The position numbers were made by a program, and so were the translations under genes. Below, piece after piece: positions 17,435 to 24,938 of a stretch of DNA of 26,982 nt. The stretch's first letter is position 1, and every line of letters starts with the position of its first letter. The notes under the pieces are model-generated. The model did not search any database. It saw only the letters and a list, made by a program, of their open reading frames with translations, and was not told the DNA's origin. Source of the stretch: a virus; the IMG/VR virus record IMGVR_UViG_3300007354_000015, positions 1 to 26,982 of that record. One strand, 5' to 3'.

Positions 17435-19422
17435 TAATCCTCCAAAACTCTATAAGTCAAAACAAGGCCGTCGAAATAAACCGGATATCCACATATAATC
17501 AGGTTTGAAACTTTAAGCTGTAACGATGTTATATTCACGTTGATATCGAAATAAAGCGGTGTCTGCGTGGGGTCTATGCCGAAAAGCATATCATCCACAT
17601 CCATGATCAATTCATCAACAGTGAGATTGTCGCTCATCGGGAAAGTGACGGTCCAGGTCTTGACAGAAGTTGATTCATTCCCATTTTTGTAAATGTCAAA
17701 GCTGAATTGAGTGCCTCCCCGGGAAGTTCCCATAAACTGGATCTTGACAAGATCAACTGACCGGCCAGGCATATCAACCCGGTTTGTTTTGAATGACGGG
17801 TAAATCTGATCCGTCCCAAGGTCTTTATATTCCGTGGAATCGAAATGATAAATATGGCCGTCGGCGCAACCGATCAAGAAACCTGCCCCGGTATAACTGA
17901 AACAAGACGGCACAATAGGAAGGGCGTATCTCGACGATGGGTATCTTAACTGACCGGCCTGGTCCCTGACCGCCTGTTTGGTATGGAACACTGTGGTATA
18001 AGAATATCCAGGCATGTAAAGCAAATACTGCCCAAATTCAGGATTGTACCCGGCGATTGCTGCCGATGTCCAATTGCCGAACCGGTCTTTTACCGGGTCA
18101 GAAAGTGAATATGTTCTTAAATCTCCGTACTCTTGAACACCTGTCAAGGCATCAATTCCGTCTGATGATGCGCTCCATATATCTGACCCGACGTTTTTGA
18201 GCGTGTCCTGAGTTCCCCATATTCTTTGAAACAATAAAGGCAAGGCGTAATCCGCCGGCGTGGCCCCGGTCAGCTTGCAGACATATGGCTGATCCTGAGT
18301 CCCGTAAACATAAAGCTCACCATATAAATCCTGTGCTGCCCCAACCTTAAAGGAATTACTATCCTGATCAACAACCCCGACATATCCGCCACCGTTTACC
18401 GTGGAAAAGTCAAGGTGTGTCAGATTCCCAAAGGATAATTGACCTGGTTTTGTCGGATCGTAAACCCACAACCTGCGCCCAGATACAACCGTCCATGAGG
18501 ATTTAGGAGGCAATCCAGGGTGAACCCGCATGATCGGAGTCTTTGCCGTGTCAGGAGTTGCTCCGCCTGCCGTCACAAGTTTGCCGCCGGACGATACCGT
18601 GGTATATGAAAGGTTGACGTTTGCGCCTTTCAGAAGGCAGTAATATTTTGTGCTTGGCTCAAGTTCTGCCGTGACTGATGGATAAGAAATATTCAGGATA
18701 TCCGCCGCCGTGGTTGGAATCTCATCGGTATAAGTTGCCGTTGCAACCGTTGTTCCTGCCGTTGTTACAATATCAACCTGACAAGTTGCGGCCCCTGCGG
18801 TTGTGGCCTGGACTTCAAAATAAACCTGAGTGGCCGGAATCGTATATCCTGCATCCCATGCCGGAGTTGTGAAAGTGCATCCTACACCTGCCGTGGTGAT
18901 GGCGATGGTCCCGTCAACGTCTCCATTGTAATTATCAAAGAATGTTCCGCCCGTTCCGGCATCATAGGCCATTTTAACTTCGGTCAAATCATCGGCATAT
19001 TTCAGGTATGATCCGTCGCTGATAATGGCACAATCATTGTAAGGGGTAATCCTGGGCTCCCCTTCAACATCATCAATCTTCGTGACAGCCTTACCGGCTG
19101 AAATATATCCAATGTCATAACCAGCCGCCACCGATCCATACCCAACAATCTCATAAGGTGTTCCGCCCAAGGAACAGGTTTGGATATCAACTATCCCTGC
19201 CGTGGCCGCCCCGCCGGTTGAGGTATATCTTGTCACTGGCTGACGGGTTTCAAGCTGACCACCTGGATTGAATTTGAAGTCAATGCACTCCGCAAGCTCT
19301 TGGGGTTTGAGAAGCATGGCCGGAACGGAAGTATTTTCACCCAGGGGAAAGCCTTGGTAAATTATATTTTGTTCCCGTTTTTTAGCCCTCGGCTTTGAAA
19401 AATATGATGGAGACCTTAACAA
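17434..19422 (-). CDS. Tail nozzle / tail-tubular-B / P22 gp10-like protein
   Basis: A 662-residue protein placed directly after the adaptor gene. The N-terminal 60 residues carry the pattern expected of podovirus nozzle proteins: a QGFPLGENTSVP loop, then an ELAECIDFKFNPGG strand and ETRQP. The rest is beta-rich with repeated WxxD and YG turns, compatible with a propeller. In P22, gp10 plugs and extends the portal channel, and T7 gp12 is the counterpart. The start is TTG at 19422: an in-frame stop (TAA) lies immediately before it, the next ATG is codon 36 inside the conserved part, and GGGG sits about 6 bases upstream. TTG is thus the only reasonable start. The family call rests on motif and position. 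Confidence 0.6.
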   Translation of the reverse strand: MLRSPSYFSKPRAKKREQNIIYQGFPLGENTSVPAMLLKPQELAECIDFKFNPGGQLETRQPVTRYTSTGGAATAGIVDIQTCSLGGTPYEIVGYGSVAAGYDIGYISAGKAVTKIDDVEGEPRITPYNDCAIISDGSYLKYADDLTEVKMAYDAGTGGTFFDNYNGDVDGTIAITTAGVGCTFTTPAWDAGYTIPATQVYFEVQATTAGAATCQVDIVTTAGTTVATATYTDEIPTTAADILNISYPSVTAELEPSTKYYCLLKGANVNLSYTTVSSGGKLVTAGGATPDTAKTPIMRVHPGLPPKSSWTVVSGRRLWVYDPTKPGQLSFGNLTHLDFSTVNGGGYVGVVDQDSNSFKVGAAQDLYGELYVYGTQDQPYVCKLTGATPADYALPLLFQRIWGTQDTLKNVGSDIWSASSDGIDALTGVQEYGDLRTYSLSDPVKDRFGNWTSAAIAGYNPEFGQYLLYMPGYSYTTVFHTKQAVRDQAGQLRYPSSRYALPIVPSCFSYTGAGFLIGCADGHIYHFDSTEYKDLGTDQIYPSFKTNRVDMPGRSVDLVKIQFMGTSRGGTQFSFDIYKNGNESTSVKTWTVTFPMSDNLTVDELIMDVDDMLFGIDPTQTPLYFDINVNITSLQLKVSNLIICGYPVYFDGLVLTYRVLED

Positions 19423-20028
19423 TTAAAACCCCAAATTTTTATGTTGTCTGAATGACCGCCGAACAACTCTCTGATGAGCAGAATCATTAAAGACGGTTTG
19501 CAATGCGTAATCCCCGGTTATATCTTTTTCGTTTCTGTTCTTGGCAATCATAACGACTGCCGCAATAAGAACTTCGTTAAACTCGTCGTTGTAAGGCATT
19601 GATGCACCAGCTACCAAAGCCGTTTCTTTTTCATTGTACTGGACGTATACCGATGTGTTGGCCGATACCGCCCGTTCAAAAATCATATTGAGTTTGTGGA
19701 CACTGTACCGTTCTGGAGTGCCGGCGGATGATTCCTGCTGAAATTTTTTGATATCCCGGGTGTTGTGGAATATTAGCGGTTCGTCGTCTATCTCGACTCT
19801 TATTGGGCTTGCAAACAAAGAAGGAAGGGCAACATAATTATTGCCCGATACTATTGTGAGAGTAGTATCCGCAAAAACCCAATCTGACCGGATGGAAGCA
19901 AGATGAGAGGCAAGGGCTGGTAAAACCCGGTTATAGTAATTGAGCAAAAGGGCATCCGGATATTGGGTAATATCCTCATCCCTTAAATCATATCTGACAG
20001 CCGTGATCTGTGATTCGATAGTTGCCAT
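19423..20028 (-). CDS. Head-tail adaptor (phage adaptor / connector) protein
   Basis: A 201-residue protein. Residues 1-45 have the pattern seen in podovirus and SU10-like adaptors: a helix with RYDLRDED, then YPDALLLNYYNRVLPALASH. It continues with a beta-hairpin (about 55-85), a middle loop, and a C-terminal helical pair (about 145-190) with many Ala and Val residues, ending in a basic RSFRQHKNL tail. Adaptors form a ring on the portal and receive the nozzle, which matches the next gene. Length is close to known adaptors (P22 gp4 is somewhat shorter). The ATG at 20028 has no nearby ribosome site, but a hairpin just upstream may bring one into range (see the regulatory entry at 20029-20063). 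Confidence 0.65.
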   Translation of the reverse strand: MATIESQITAVRYDLRDEDITQYPDALLLNYYNRVLPALASHLASIRSDWVFADTTLTIVSGNNYVALPSLFASPIRVEIDDEPLIFHNTRDIKKFQQESSAGTPERYSVHKLNMIFERAVSANTSVYVQYNEKETALVAGASMPYNDEFNEVLIAAVVMIAKNRNEKDITGDYALQTVFNDSAHQRVVRRSFRQHKNLGF

Positions 20029-20063
20029 GGGTTAAAGGGGGCCGGTTAGGGCCCCCAATCCTT
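20029..20063 (-). promoter_or_regulatory. Hairpin between Shine-Dalgarno AAGGA and adaptor start codon
   Basis: Between the stop of the 318-residue gene and the adaptor ATG lies AAGGA (20059-20063 on the minus strand), then a perfect 7-bp GC hairpin (20037-20043 with 20050-20056, 6-base loop), then TTTAACCC and ATG. In linear form AAGGA lies about 28 bases from the ATG, too far. With the hairpin folded the distance is about 10. Alternatively this is a weak terminator with only three U residues in its tail. Ribosome-site folding of this kind is known for T4 gene 25; for this site it is an inference. Confidence 0.5.
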
Positions 20064-21020
20064 TTATGCGTAATTATACCGCAAGCAAGTTGCGATCACT
20101 TCTACCTGTGCGCCGTCGTCGATATCAACGTCGCCGTTTGTGGTCGTTGCCGTGATATCAATGGTGTCCGTGGAAGCAAAATAAAGCGGTGAAGCCTTGA
20201 GATTGCTTTTGTCAACAATAACCGTCATGGTCATTGAAGCCAAGTCAACAGCGGCTCCGGTGGTATTCGACAAAACAACCGTTACCGTGTCCTCTGCCGT
20301 GACAGATGCACTTAATGTCAGGTCGGTAATGTCAATACTCGGAATCGCTGTCACTTTGTCACCCAGGGACGCCCCGGCCACAGTGATATCCTTTGCTTCT
20401 TCTGAGCTTCCGGTAATCACATAAGCCGTGACGGTCATGGAATCTAAATCGATAGCCCCTCCGGTGTTGTTCGCAAGAACGGCTGTGACGGTGTTTGAAG
20501 CAGTTACGGACGCCGACAGGATAAGGTCTGCTAAGTCAATGCTTGGCGTTACGATAACCCTTTGCCCCAGGGCTGCGCCTGTGACGGTAATTTCCTTTGC
20601 TTCCTCGTCGCCGTCTGCAATAGAACCAGCATCCCATGTGGCCGTTCCGCTCAACATGGCCGGAGCCGTAGCAATGGACCCAGCATCCCAAGTAGCGGCT
20701 GCCGTCAAAAGTGTTTTAGCGGCCCCGGTTGCATCCAGGTTTAGTGCCCTGCCCCAATAATCAGCGTCGTCACCATATCCAAGGGAACAAGTGGCGTCAG
20801 CAGTTTCGGCAGTTATTACCCGCATGAAGCAATCCATTACCCACGTTCCGGCGGGTATCTGGATTACCTGAGCAATATCTCCCTCACCGGCATCAATGGT
20901 CTGCTGAGTGAAATCGACATACGCCCGTATGGGGGTGATGACCCCAGGCTCAAGGACCGGCTGAACCACTGACCGAGACCCCTGAACCGATCCATTCATG
21001 AAATTATAAGTTGTTGCCAT
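20064..21020 (-). CDS. Capsid-surface (decoration-like) protein with two copies of a beta module
   Basis: A 318-residue protein paralogous to its upstream neighbour: residues 1-110 align with the neighbour's (shared MATTYNF start, FMRVITAETADA stretch and WDA motif). Residues 139-202 and 207-270 are two copies of the same 64-residue module (by eye about 41 of 64 identical). This is an Ig-like beta unit with the pattern TVxGAxLGxxV, then SASVTAxxTV, then NTTGAxxDLxSMT. The C-terminal 48 residues again match the neighbour's end (TNGDVD core). Such modules occur in phage head-decoration and fibre proteins. AGGAGG precedes the ATG. Gene order just after the coat protein favours head decoration. 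The module could also bind the host surface. Confidence 0.55.
   Translation of the reverse strand: MATTYNFMNGSVQGSRSVVQPVLEPGVITPIRAYVDFTQQTIDAGEGDIAQVIQIPAGTWVMDCFMRVITAETADATCSLGYGDDADYWGRALNLDATGAAKTLLTAAATWDAGSIATAPAMLSGTATWDAGSIADGDEEAKEITVTGAALGQRVIVTPSIDLADLILSASVTASNTVTAVLANNTGGAIDLDSMTVTAYVITGSSEEAKDITVAGASLGDKVTAIPSIDITDLTLSASVTAEDTVTVVLSNTTGAAVDLASMTMTVIVDKSNLKASPLYFASTDTIDITATTTNGDVDIDDGAQVEVIATCLRYNYA
20211..20606 (-). repeat. Tandem duplication of a 64-residue coding module
   Basis: Two successive in-frame units, 20415-20606 and 20211-20402, encode the same module inside the 318-residue protein. A third, single copy lies at 21176-21367 in the upstream paralogue and is slightly closer to the second unit (about 44 of 64 identical by hand count). 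The 4-codon spacer between units begins TGSS. Confidence 0.75.
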
Positions 21021-21028
21021 GTTGCCTC

Positions 21029-21727
21029 CTAATAAGCGTCAAGCTGTTTGATGCAAATGGCCGTTACTTCCACTTTCAGGGCGTCAAGGTCAACATCCCC
21101 GTTGGTTGTGCTGGTGCTGATATCAATGGTATCGGCTGAGGCAAAATGAACGGGATTTTTTGCGAGAGGGGCCTTGTCAACAAAGACAGTTACGGTCTGA
21201 GAAGCAAGGTCAATGGCCCCGCCAGTGTTGTTGTTGAGCTGGACAGTAACGGTATCCTCTGCGGTAACTGATGCCGTAATTGCGAGGTCTGCCACGTCAA
21301 TGCCTGCTATAACCGTTACGGCATCACCCAAAGATGCACCGGCCACGGTGACTTCTTTTACTTCTTCATCACCATCTGCAATTGAGCTGGCGTCCCAGGT
21401 GTCAGATCCTTCAAGAACCGTTCTGACGATACCTGTTGCATCGACGTTCAGATTTTTGCCCCACTGATCAACATTGCTGCCGTATCCCAGGTTGACAACA
21501 GCGTCGGCTGTTTCAGCCGTGATTACCCGCATGAAGCAGCTAAGAACAGTGGTATCTGCCGGCACGATAAGAACCTGAGCAACATCGGTTGCACTGGAAT
21601 CAAGGGTTTGTTTGGAAAAATCCACGATATTCCGCAAAACAGAAACGCCTGTTTCAACAATCCTGGTGGAAGGCGGAATGATCTGGCCTGCAATGGACCC
21701 GTCTGTAAAATTATAAGTAGTTGCCAT
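21029..21727 (-). CDS. Capsid-surface (decoration-like) protein, one-module paralogue
   Basis: A 232-residue protein directly after the major capsid gene, with an AAGGAG ribosome site. Domain order: an N-terminal head (1-110) shared with the downstream paralogue, including C64-FMRVITAETADA; one Ig-like module at 121-184 with a TVAGASLGDAV core and an SVTAEDTV core; and a C-terminal tail with TNGDVD. It differs from its paralogue mainly by lacking one module copy and a short insert, so one arose from the other by gene duplication and module gain or loss. The coat-adjacent position suggests a head decoration or cementing protein. No enzymatic or membrane feature is visible. The function is not proven. 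Confidence 0.55.
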   Translation of the reverse strand: MATTYNFTDGSIAGQIIPPSTRIVETGVSVLRNIVDFSKQTLDSSATDVAQVLIVPADTTVLSCFMRVITAETADAVVNLGYGSNVDQWGKNLNVDATGIVRTVLEGSDTWDASSIADGDEEVKEVTVAGASLGDAVTVIAGIDVADLAITASVTAEDTVTVQLNNNTGGAIDLASQTVTVFVDKAPLAKNPVHFASADTIDISTSTTNGDVDLDALKVEVTAICIKQLDAY

Positions 21728-21739
21728 GTTTCACGCTCC

Positions 21740-22828
21740 TTATGATGCTTTCTTTGCGTAGCAAGGCATGGTGATCACACCATAGTCTTCGCCCTCAAAG
21801 ATGGTTTTTTTGATACCGAATGCAGAACCAGCGGCAACGTATCTCTTGTCGCCTGCGTCCCTGGTGTATTCGTGCCAGGAAATCATGTTGTCCCCGCCCA
21901 TTTTCTTCTGATCCATCTTGTCATAGGCGTTACCCATTGCAAAACATCCCGCCCGTGCGCCAAGGAAAAGATTTCTACGGACTTCGCTCTCATTGGTGGA
22001 CGCAACATAATCGGCGGCGTTTCTTGATTTCAGGATATCCGGTGATTCAAAGATGATGCAGTTGTTATAAACACCAGCGGCCCCGGTGAAAATCGGGTTG
22101 TCTTTGCCCCTGTTGTTTGCATCCCTCTGGATTTCCAGCCACTTGGAAGAAGATGACCCGCCGATATTAAGTTTCAGGTCGGTCATGGAATATGGATGGA
22201 GGACAACGGCATAGTGCTGTTTGCCTTCAATCATGACAGGGAGCATTCTCTTGGCCTGAGTTTTTGCATTTTCCAGCGCATAGTCAATCATTGGCAGGGT
22301 GAATCTGTCATTGTTTGTCAGGGTGGCTTCGCTTGAAGCGGTACCGGCATAAACAACATGATTTGCGTCATAGACAACGCCTGTCTGCCCGTGGGTGATG
22401 GTCGTGTCGCCGCACAGATACCGGAACATGTAGGACTCGAACTTTCTTGCCCACCATCTGGACAGCGCCCACATTGCATTTTCCCGGAGATCGTGAACCG
22501 TTCTCTGAGAAGACATCAGGGTCCGGCCGGTTGCGTGCCGGAGCTGTTCTATCTTGATTGTGTCCTGCTGATAATCAAGGTTTTCCTCGTTTTTCTCAAG
22601 CTCGTTGCTGCCGGTTACACCAGCGCCTTCGAGTTCAAGCAGGAGGTCGTAACGGATTTCATCGCCGTTGTTGCTCTCCAGGTCTTTTAACCAATAAATC
22701 AGGGCGTTTTCATCTGTCCCAAGAAATTTCTTGAAAAACAAAGTCTGGCCCAGGGCCTGCTTGAGTGCCTTTTTACCCCAAATCTTTACGGTCTGGGAAT
22801 CGTTTGTACCAAAATCTAAATCTGCCAT
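21740..22828 (-). CDS. Major capsid protein, N4-gp56-like (DUF4043 type)
   Basis: A 362-residue coat protein, close to the usual length of the N4-gp56 family. Recognisable features in order: a FFKKFLGTDENALI stretch (31-44); GDEIRYDLLLELEGAGVTG (55-73); a charged loop with NEENLDY (80-86); IEQLRHATG (93-101); QRTVHDLRENA (108-118) and the WWAR motif (125-128). The fold is expected to be HK97-like. The C-terminal region has strands and a conserved-looking GDKRYVAAGSAFGI stretch. It follows the scaffold with only three bases between (stop then AAA then ATG), sharing an AAGGA site inside the scaffold end. This supports a procapsid made of scaffold plus coat. The family call is from memory of the motif set. 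Confidence 0.8.
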   Translation of the reverse strand: MADLDFGTNDSQTVKIWGKKALKQALGQTLFFKKFLGTDENALIYWLKDLESNNGDEIRYDLLLELEGAGVTGSNELEKNEENLDYQQDTIKIEQLRHATGRTLMSSQRTVHDLRENAMWALSRWWARKFESYMFRYLCGDTTITHGQTGVVYDANHVVYAGTASSEATLTNNDRFTLPMIDYALENAKTQAKRMLPVMIEGKQHYAVVLHPYSMTDLKLNIGGSSSSKWLEIQRDANNRGKDNPIFTGAAGVYNNCIIFESPDILKSRNAADYVASTNESEVRRNLFLGARAGCFAMGNAYDKMDQKKMGGDNMISWHEYTRDAGDKRYVAAGSAFGIKKTIFEGEDYGVITMPCYAKKAS

Positions 22829-22831
22829 TTT

Positions 22832-23842
22832 TTAAATTCCTTTTTCTTTGAGCAAACGGTTCATCCGTCTTTCTTCTTCCGGACTCATCCGCAAAAAGTC
22901 TTCGATGTCCATGTTTGCATACTTGTCGATTGATTCTGTGTCTTTAGCCTGTGACGCCCCGGCAACAGTTGCCAACGGTAACGGCTTATCAGGTAACGGT
23001 TTGTGACTGGACGGAACTTTTACCCCTACAATACTGTTCAGCGCCTTCCTGGTATAATGCTTGCTGCCGTGGAGGTATGCCTGCATGACTGCTTCGGGAT
23101 CGCTGTTGGGATATTTCGCCTTGAATGAGGTCTGAAACTTCGGATCGGTTGATATTTCAAGGGCCTTGTCAAGAGCGCTTGCTTTGTCAGTGGGGAAATT
23201 GATTTCATTTTCCTTTACAAACTGATCAAATAAAGAACTCATATAGGTGCATTGTTCCTGGAAAACCGGAAAGGCTTCTTTGTATCCGTCTTTCTCACTT
23301 AAAAATCCGTTTAGAGCTTCTTCTTTCAGAGACGCCTCTTTTGACGTTTGGAGATTGTGCTTTGTGGCGTTCAGTTCGGCCTCAAGGTCCTGTATCTTTT
23401 TCGCTAAGTCTTTGTTTGCCGGTATTCTGTCCACCGGGACAAAGGCGTTTCCTTCTTCGTCAAAATCAATAGAGATTTTATCAATAACCTGGTCGGCTAT
23501 CGGGTCTTGGTCGTTGGGTTTTGTGGCCCGTGCCAAGGCGATCTCTTGCTCAAGCGCCCTTATCCGCTCTTCTTTTGCAGAAAGCTCTTCCTGATATTTG
23601 TTTGATTTTGCCATTGCGGAGGTTTTGGCCTGCAATAGACCGTTGTTGACCCGTTCAAGTTCTGCGAGCCTTTCCTCTTTTTCCTGCAATAGCTCTTCTG
23701 CCGTTTTCTGAGGAACTTCATCAGCCGGAGGCGCTGGTTTGTCGGCTTCTGCCGGTTCTTTTACTCCCGTTTCAGTGACTTCCGGTTCTGTTGCCGGTTC
23801 GTCTTCCCCCAAAATTTCATCTATCAATTCATCTGTTGCCAT
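22832..23842 (-). CDS. Scaffold protein for capsid assembly
   Basis: A 336-residue acidic, helical protein directly upstream of the coat gene. The frame is open further upstream, but a start above 23842 would overlap the terminator, and the ATG at 23842 has AAAGGA eight bases ahead, so I choose it. Residues 1-45 are Glu/Pro/Ala-rich and probably disordered. Residues about 45-105 and 150-180 are coiled-coil-like. The C-terminal stretch around MSPEEERRMNRLLKEKG is a charged helix like the coat-binding end of phage scaffolds. No protease motif is visible, so it probably leaves the head intact or is cleaved by another protein. Position and composition fit a P22 gp8-like role, though sequence identity is not claimed. 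Confidence 0.8.
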   Translation of the reverse strand: MATDELIDEILGEDEPATEPEVTETGVKEPAEADKPAPPADEVPQKTAEELLQEKEERLAELERVNNGLLQAKTSAMAKSNKYQEELSAKEERIRALEQEIALARATKPNDQDPIADQVIDKISIDFDEEGNAFVPVDRIPANKDLAKKIQDLEAELNATKHNLQTSKEASLKEEALNGFLSEKDGYKEAFPVFQEQCTYMSSLFDQFVKENEINFPTDKASALDKALEISTDPKFQTSFKAKYPNSDPEAVMQAYLHGSKHYTRKALNSIVGVKVPSSHKPLPDKPLPLATVAGASQAKDTESIDKYANMDIEDFLRMSPEEERRMNRLLKEKGI

Positions 23843-23863
23843 TCTTTCATTCCTTTCTGGAAT

Positions 23864-23913
23864 CTCCCGAAATGCCCGGAGGCGGCGTTTACTCCCGATA
23901 ACCCGGAGGCGGC
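23864..23913 (-). repeat. Two-copy direct repeat in the scaffold leader
   Basis: On the + strand CTCCCGA, a 3- or 4-base spacer and CCCGGAGGCGGC occur twice: 23864-23886 and 23892-23913. The 19 matched bases are identical in both copies, and the period is 27-28. In the minus-strand RNA each copy can pair CUCC with GGAG in a small hairpin. The repeat lies between a terminator and the scaffold ribosome site, so it may be a protein or RNA-polymerase binding site or a translational control element. I see no clear sigma-70 promoter around it. Confidence 0.7.
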
Positions 23914-23920
23914 TTAAAAT

Positions 23921-23966
23921 AAAAAAGGCCGGAAGAAAAAGCATTGTTCTGCTTTCTCAACCGGCC
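23921..23966 (-). terminator. Strong intrinsic terminator before the scaffold gene
   Basis: Minus-strand RNA folds as GGCCGG/CCGGCC (23961-23966 with 23927-23932), two mismatches, then nine pairs including one G-U, closed by a 6-base loop at 23944-23949. Six U residues follow directly (23921-23926). This is a textbook rho-independent terminator for leftward transcription, placed after the five-gene cassette. Confidence 0.85.
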
Positions 23967-24012
23967 CTTAATAGTGATCCTGGTTGTGTGTTATGCGGTC
24001 TTGCCGCTTAGT

Positions 24013-24195
24013 TTATTCTATATATAACATGTTCTGATTTTCCATGTATTTTTTAAAAGGCAATGGCTGTTTTGTTACCGCACCTTTCATTACTACATAT
24101 GGGTGTTGTGGTATCTTCCGTAGTTCCTCAACCACTTTTTTTAATTTAGCCAACGTAAAAACATCAGGGTTATCTGTTTCTACTTCTTTAATCAT
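24013..24195 (-). CDS. Hypothetical 60-residue protein
   Basis: A small protein of 60 residues whose ATG directly abuts the preceding stop (TAA then ATG). A Leu/Val/Lys helix (about 13-27) is followed by a Pro-His-Pro turn, a short strand (YVVMKG) and a basic end with an FKKYMENQ stretch. There are no Cys, no membrane span and no signal. It is the last gene before the strong terminator. I do not recognise it. It may be a minor capsid-morphogenesis protein or an accessory gene; nothing in the sequence separates these. Confidence 0.6.
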   Translation of the reverse strand: MIKEVETDNPDVFTLAKLKKVVEELRKIPQHPYVVMKGAVTKQPLPFKKYMENQNMLYIE

Positions 24196-24546
24196 TTATG
24201 GCCTGTTGCCCTTAGTCAATTTTGCTACAATTCCCTCTACAAGTATTTTGTCCATTTTTTCAATGTGATCATCAAGGCTGAAATCTTCCTCATCCATATC
24301 TTCATTCGCCGGTATGTTGACCTTGTCATAAGAAAACAGTCCAGACCGATTTGATTTACCCCACTCCAAAGAAGATTCTCCCAGGTCGCTGCCTTCATCG
24401 AACACAGTCAATTCACAATTCCTGTGGGTTATGACAAACATGGCAAGAGATTTATCACATTGAAGCATCGGACCAGAAAGACCGTCGGAGCAAACCGAAA
24501 CGGATTCGTTGTGGGCTTTGCAATAAAGTGAATAGTCTGTGCTCAT
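24196..24546 (-). CDS. Hypothetical acidic protein, 116 residues
   Basis: A 116-residue protein whose ATG overlaps the upstream stop as ATGA. The N-terminal half has several Cys (9, 19, 30, 44) and short strands (MFVITHRNCELTVFD). The C-terminal half has a strongly acidic stretch (about residues 82-100, many Asp and Glu), which could mimic nucleic acid or bind a basic partner. There is no membrane span. The family is unknown. Its place in an AT-rich cassette between portal and scaffold is unusual for a structural gene, so an accessory role is possible. DNA mimicry is only a thought from charge and is not supported by any motif. Confidence 0.6.
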   Translation of the reverse strand: MSTDYSLYCKAHNESVSVCSDGLSGPMLQCDKSLAMFVITHRNCELTVFDEGSDLGESSLEWGKSNRSGLFSYDKVNIPANEDMDEEDFSLDDHIEKMDKILVEGIVAKLTKGNRP

Positions 24547-24914
24547 TTCTCAAGCTCCCGTACCCTGGCCCTAATTGATTCAATGCCATCCTCAATCCTA
24601 AAATCAAGATCAAACTTTTCAGGCATTTTTCTGATTTCTTCAAACCAATTATCGAGCTTGTCTTGTGAAAACCATTTTTTCTTTACGTCAAATGCTCTGA
24701 GTATCTTTCTTTTTAATTTAAGCTCAAGCCGCTCTGAATGAAATTTTTTCCTTGACTTTTCCCTGTCTTTTATCGATTCAAAAGATGTTGTTGCGGGATG
24801 GTTAATTAAATAATCCTCGATATCATTAAACAACAACCGGACGCTTTCAGGATGGAGCTTGATTTCTCCTATCGGTCCTTCAACGTCTGGATGTCTTATT
24901 TTAAAGTGGATCAT
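24543..24914 (-). CDS. Hypothetical basic helical protein, 123 residues
   Basis: A 123-residue protein with a strong GAGGAGGAA ribosome site. Residues 1-40 may form a small beta domain (IHFKIRHPD strand, GEIKLHP strand). Residues about 45-80 are a Lys/Arg-rich helix, and residues 80-123 are amphipathic with a W82 and W89 and an acidic/basic alternating end. The protein could bind nucleic acid given the basic helix, but no known DNA-binding motif is seen. It is flanked by a gene overlapping its end by four bases. AT content is high compared with portal and capsid genes. No function is assigned. Confidence 0.6.
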   Translation of the reverse strand: MIHFKIRHPDVEGPIGEIKLHPESVRLLFNDIEDYLINHPATTSFESIKDREKSRKKFHSERLELKLKRKILRAFDVKKKWFSQDKLDNWFEEIRKMPEKFDLDFRIEDGIESIRARVRELEK

Positions 24915-24938
24915 TTATTCCTCCTCTCCCACTGGTGG

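Noticed and set aside
23843-23944. A longer scaffold start at 23944
   Set aside because: It would place the terminator stem and the leader repeat inside the coding region and give a hydrophobic/basic N-terminus foreign to scaffolds; the ATG at 23842 has a proper ribosome site.
23995-24007. Small GCGG/CCGC hairpin after the last cassette gene
   Set aside because: Only four base pairs without a U tract; the real terminator is the longer structure just downstream, and this one is likely chance.
24915-24938. CCACCAGTGG inverted repeat as an operator
   Set aside because: Four-base arms with a two-base loop in a 24-base gap are too short to support a regulatory call.
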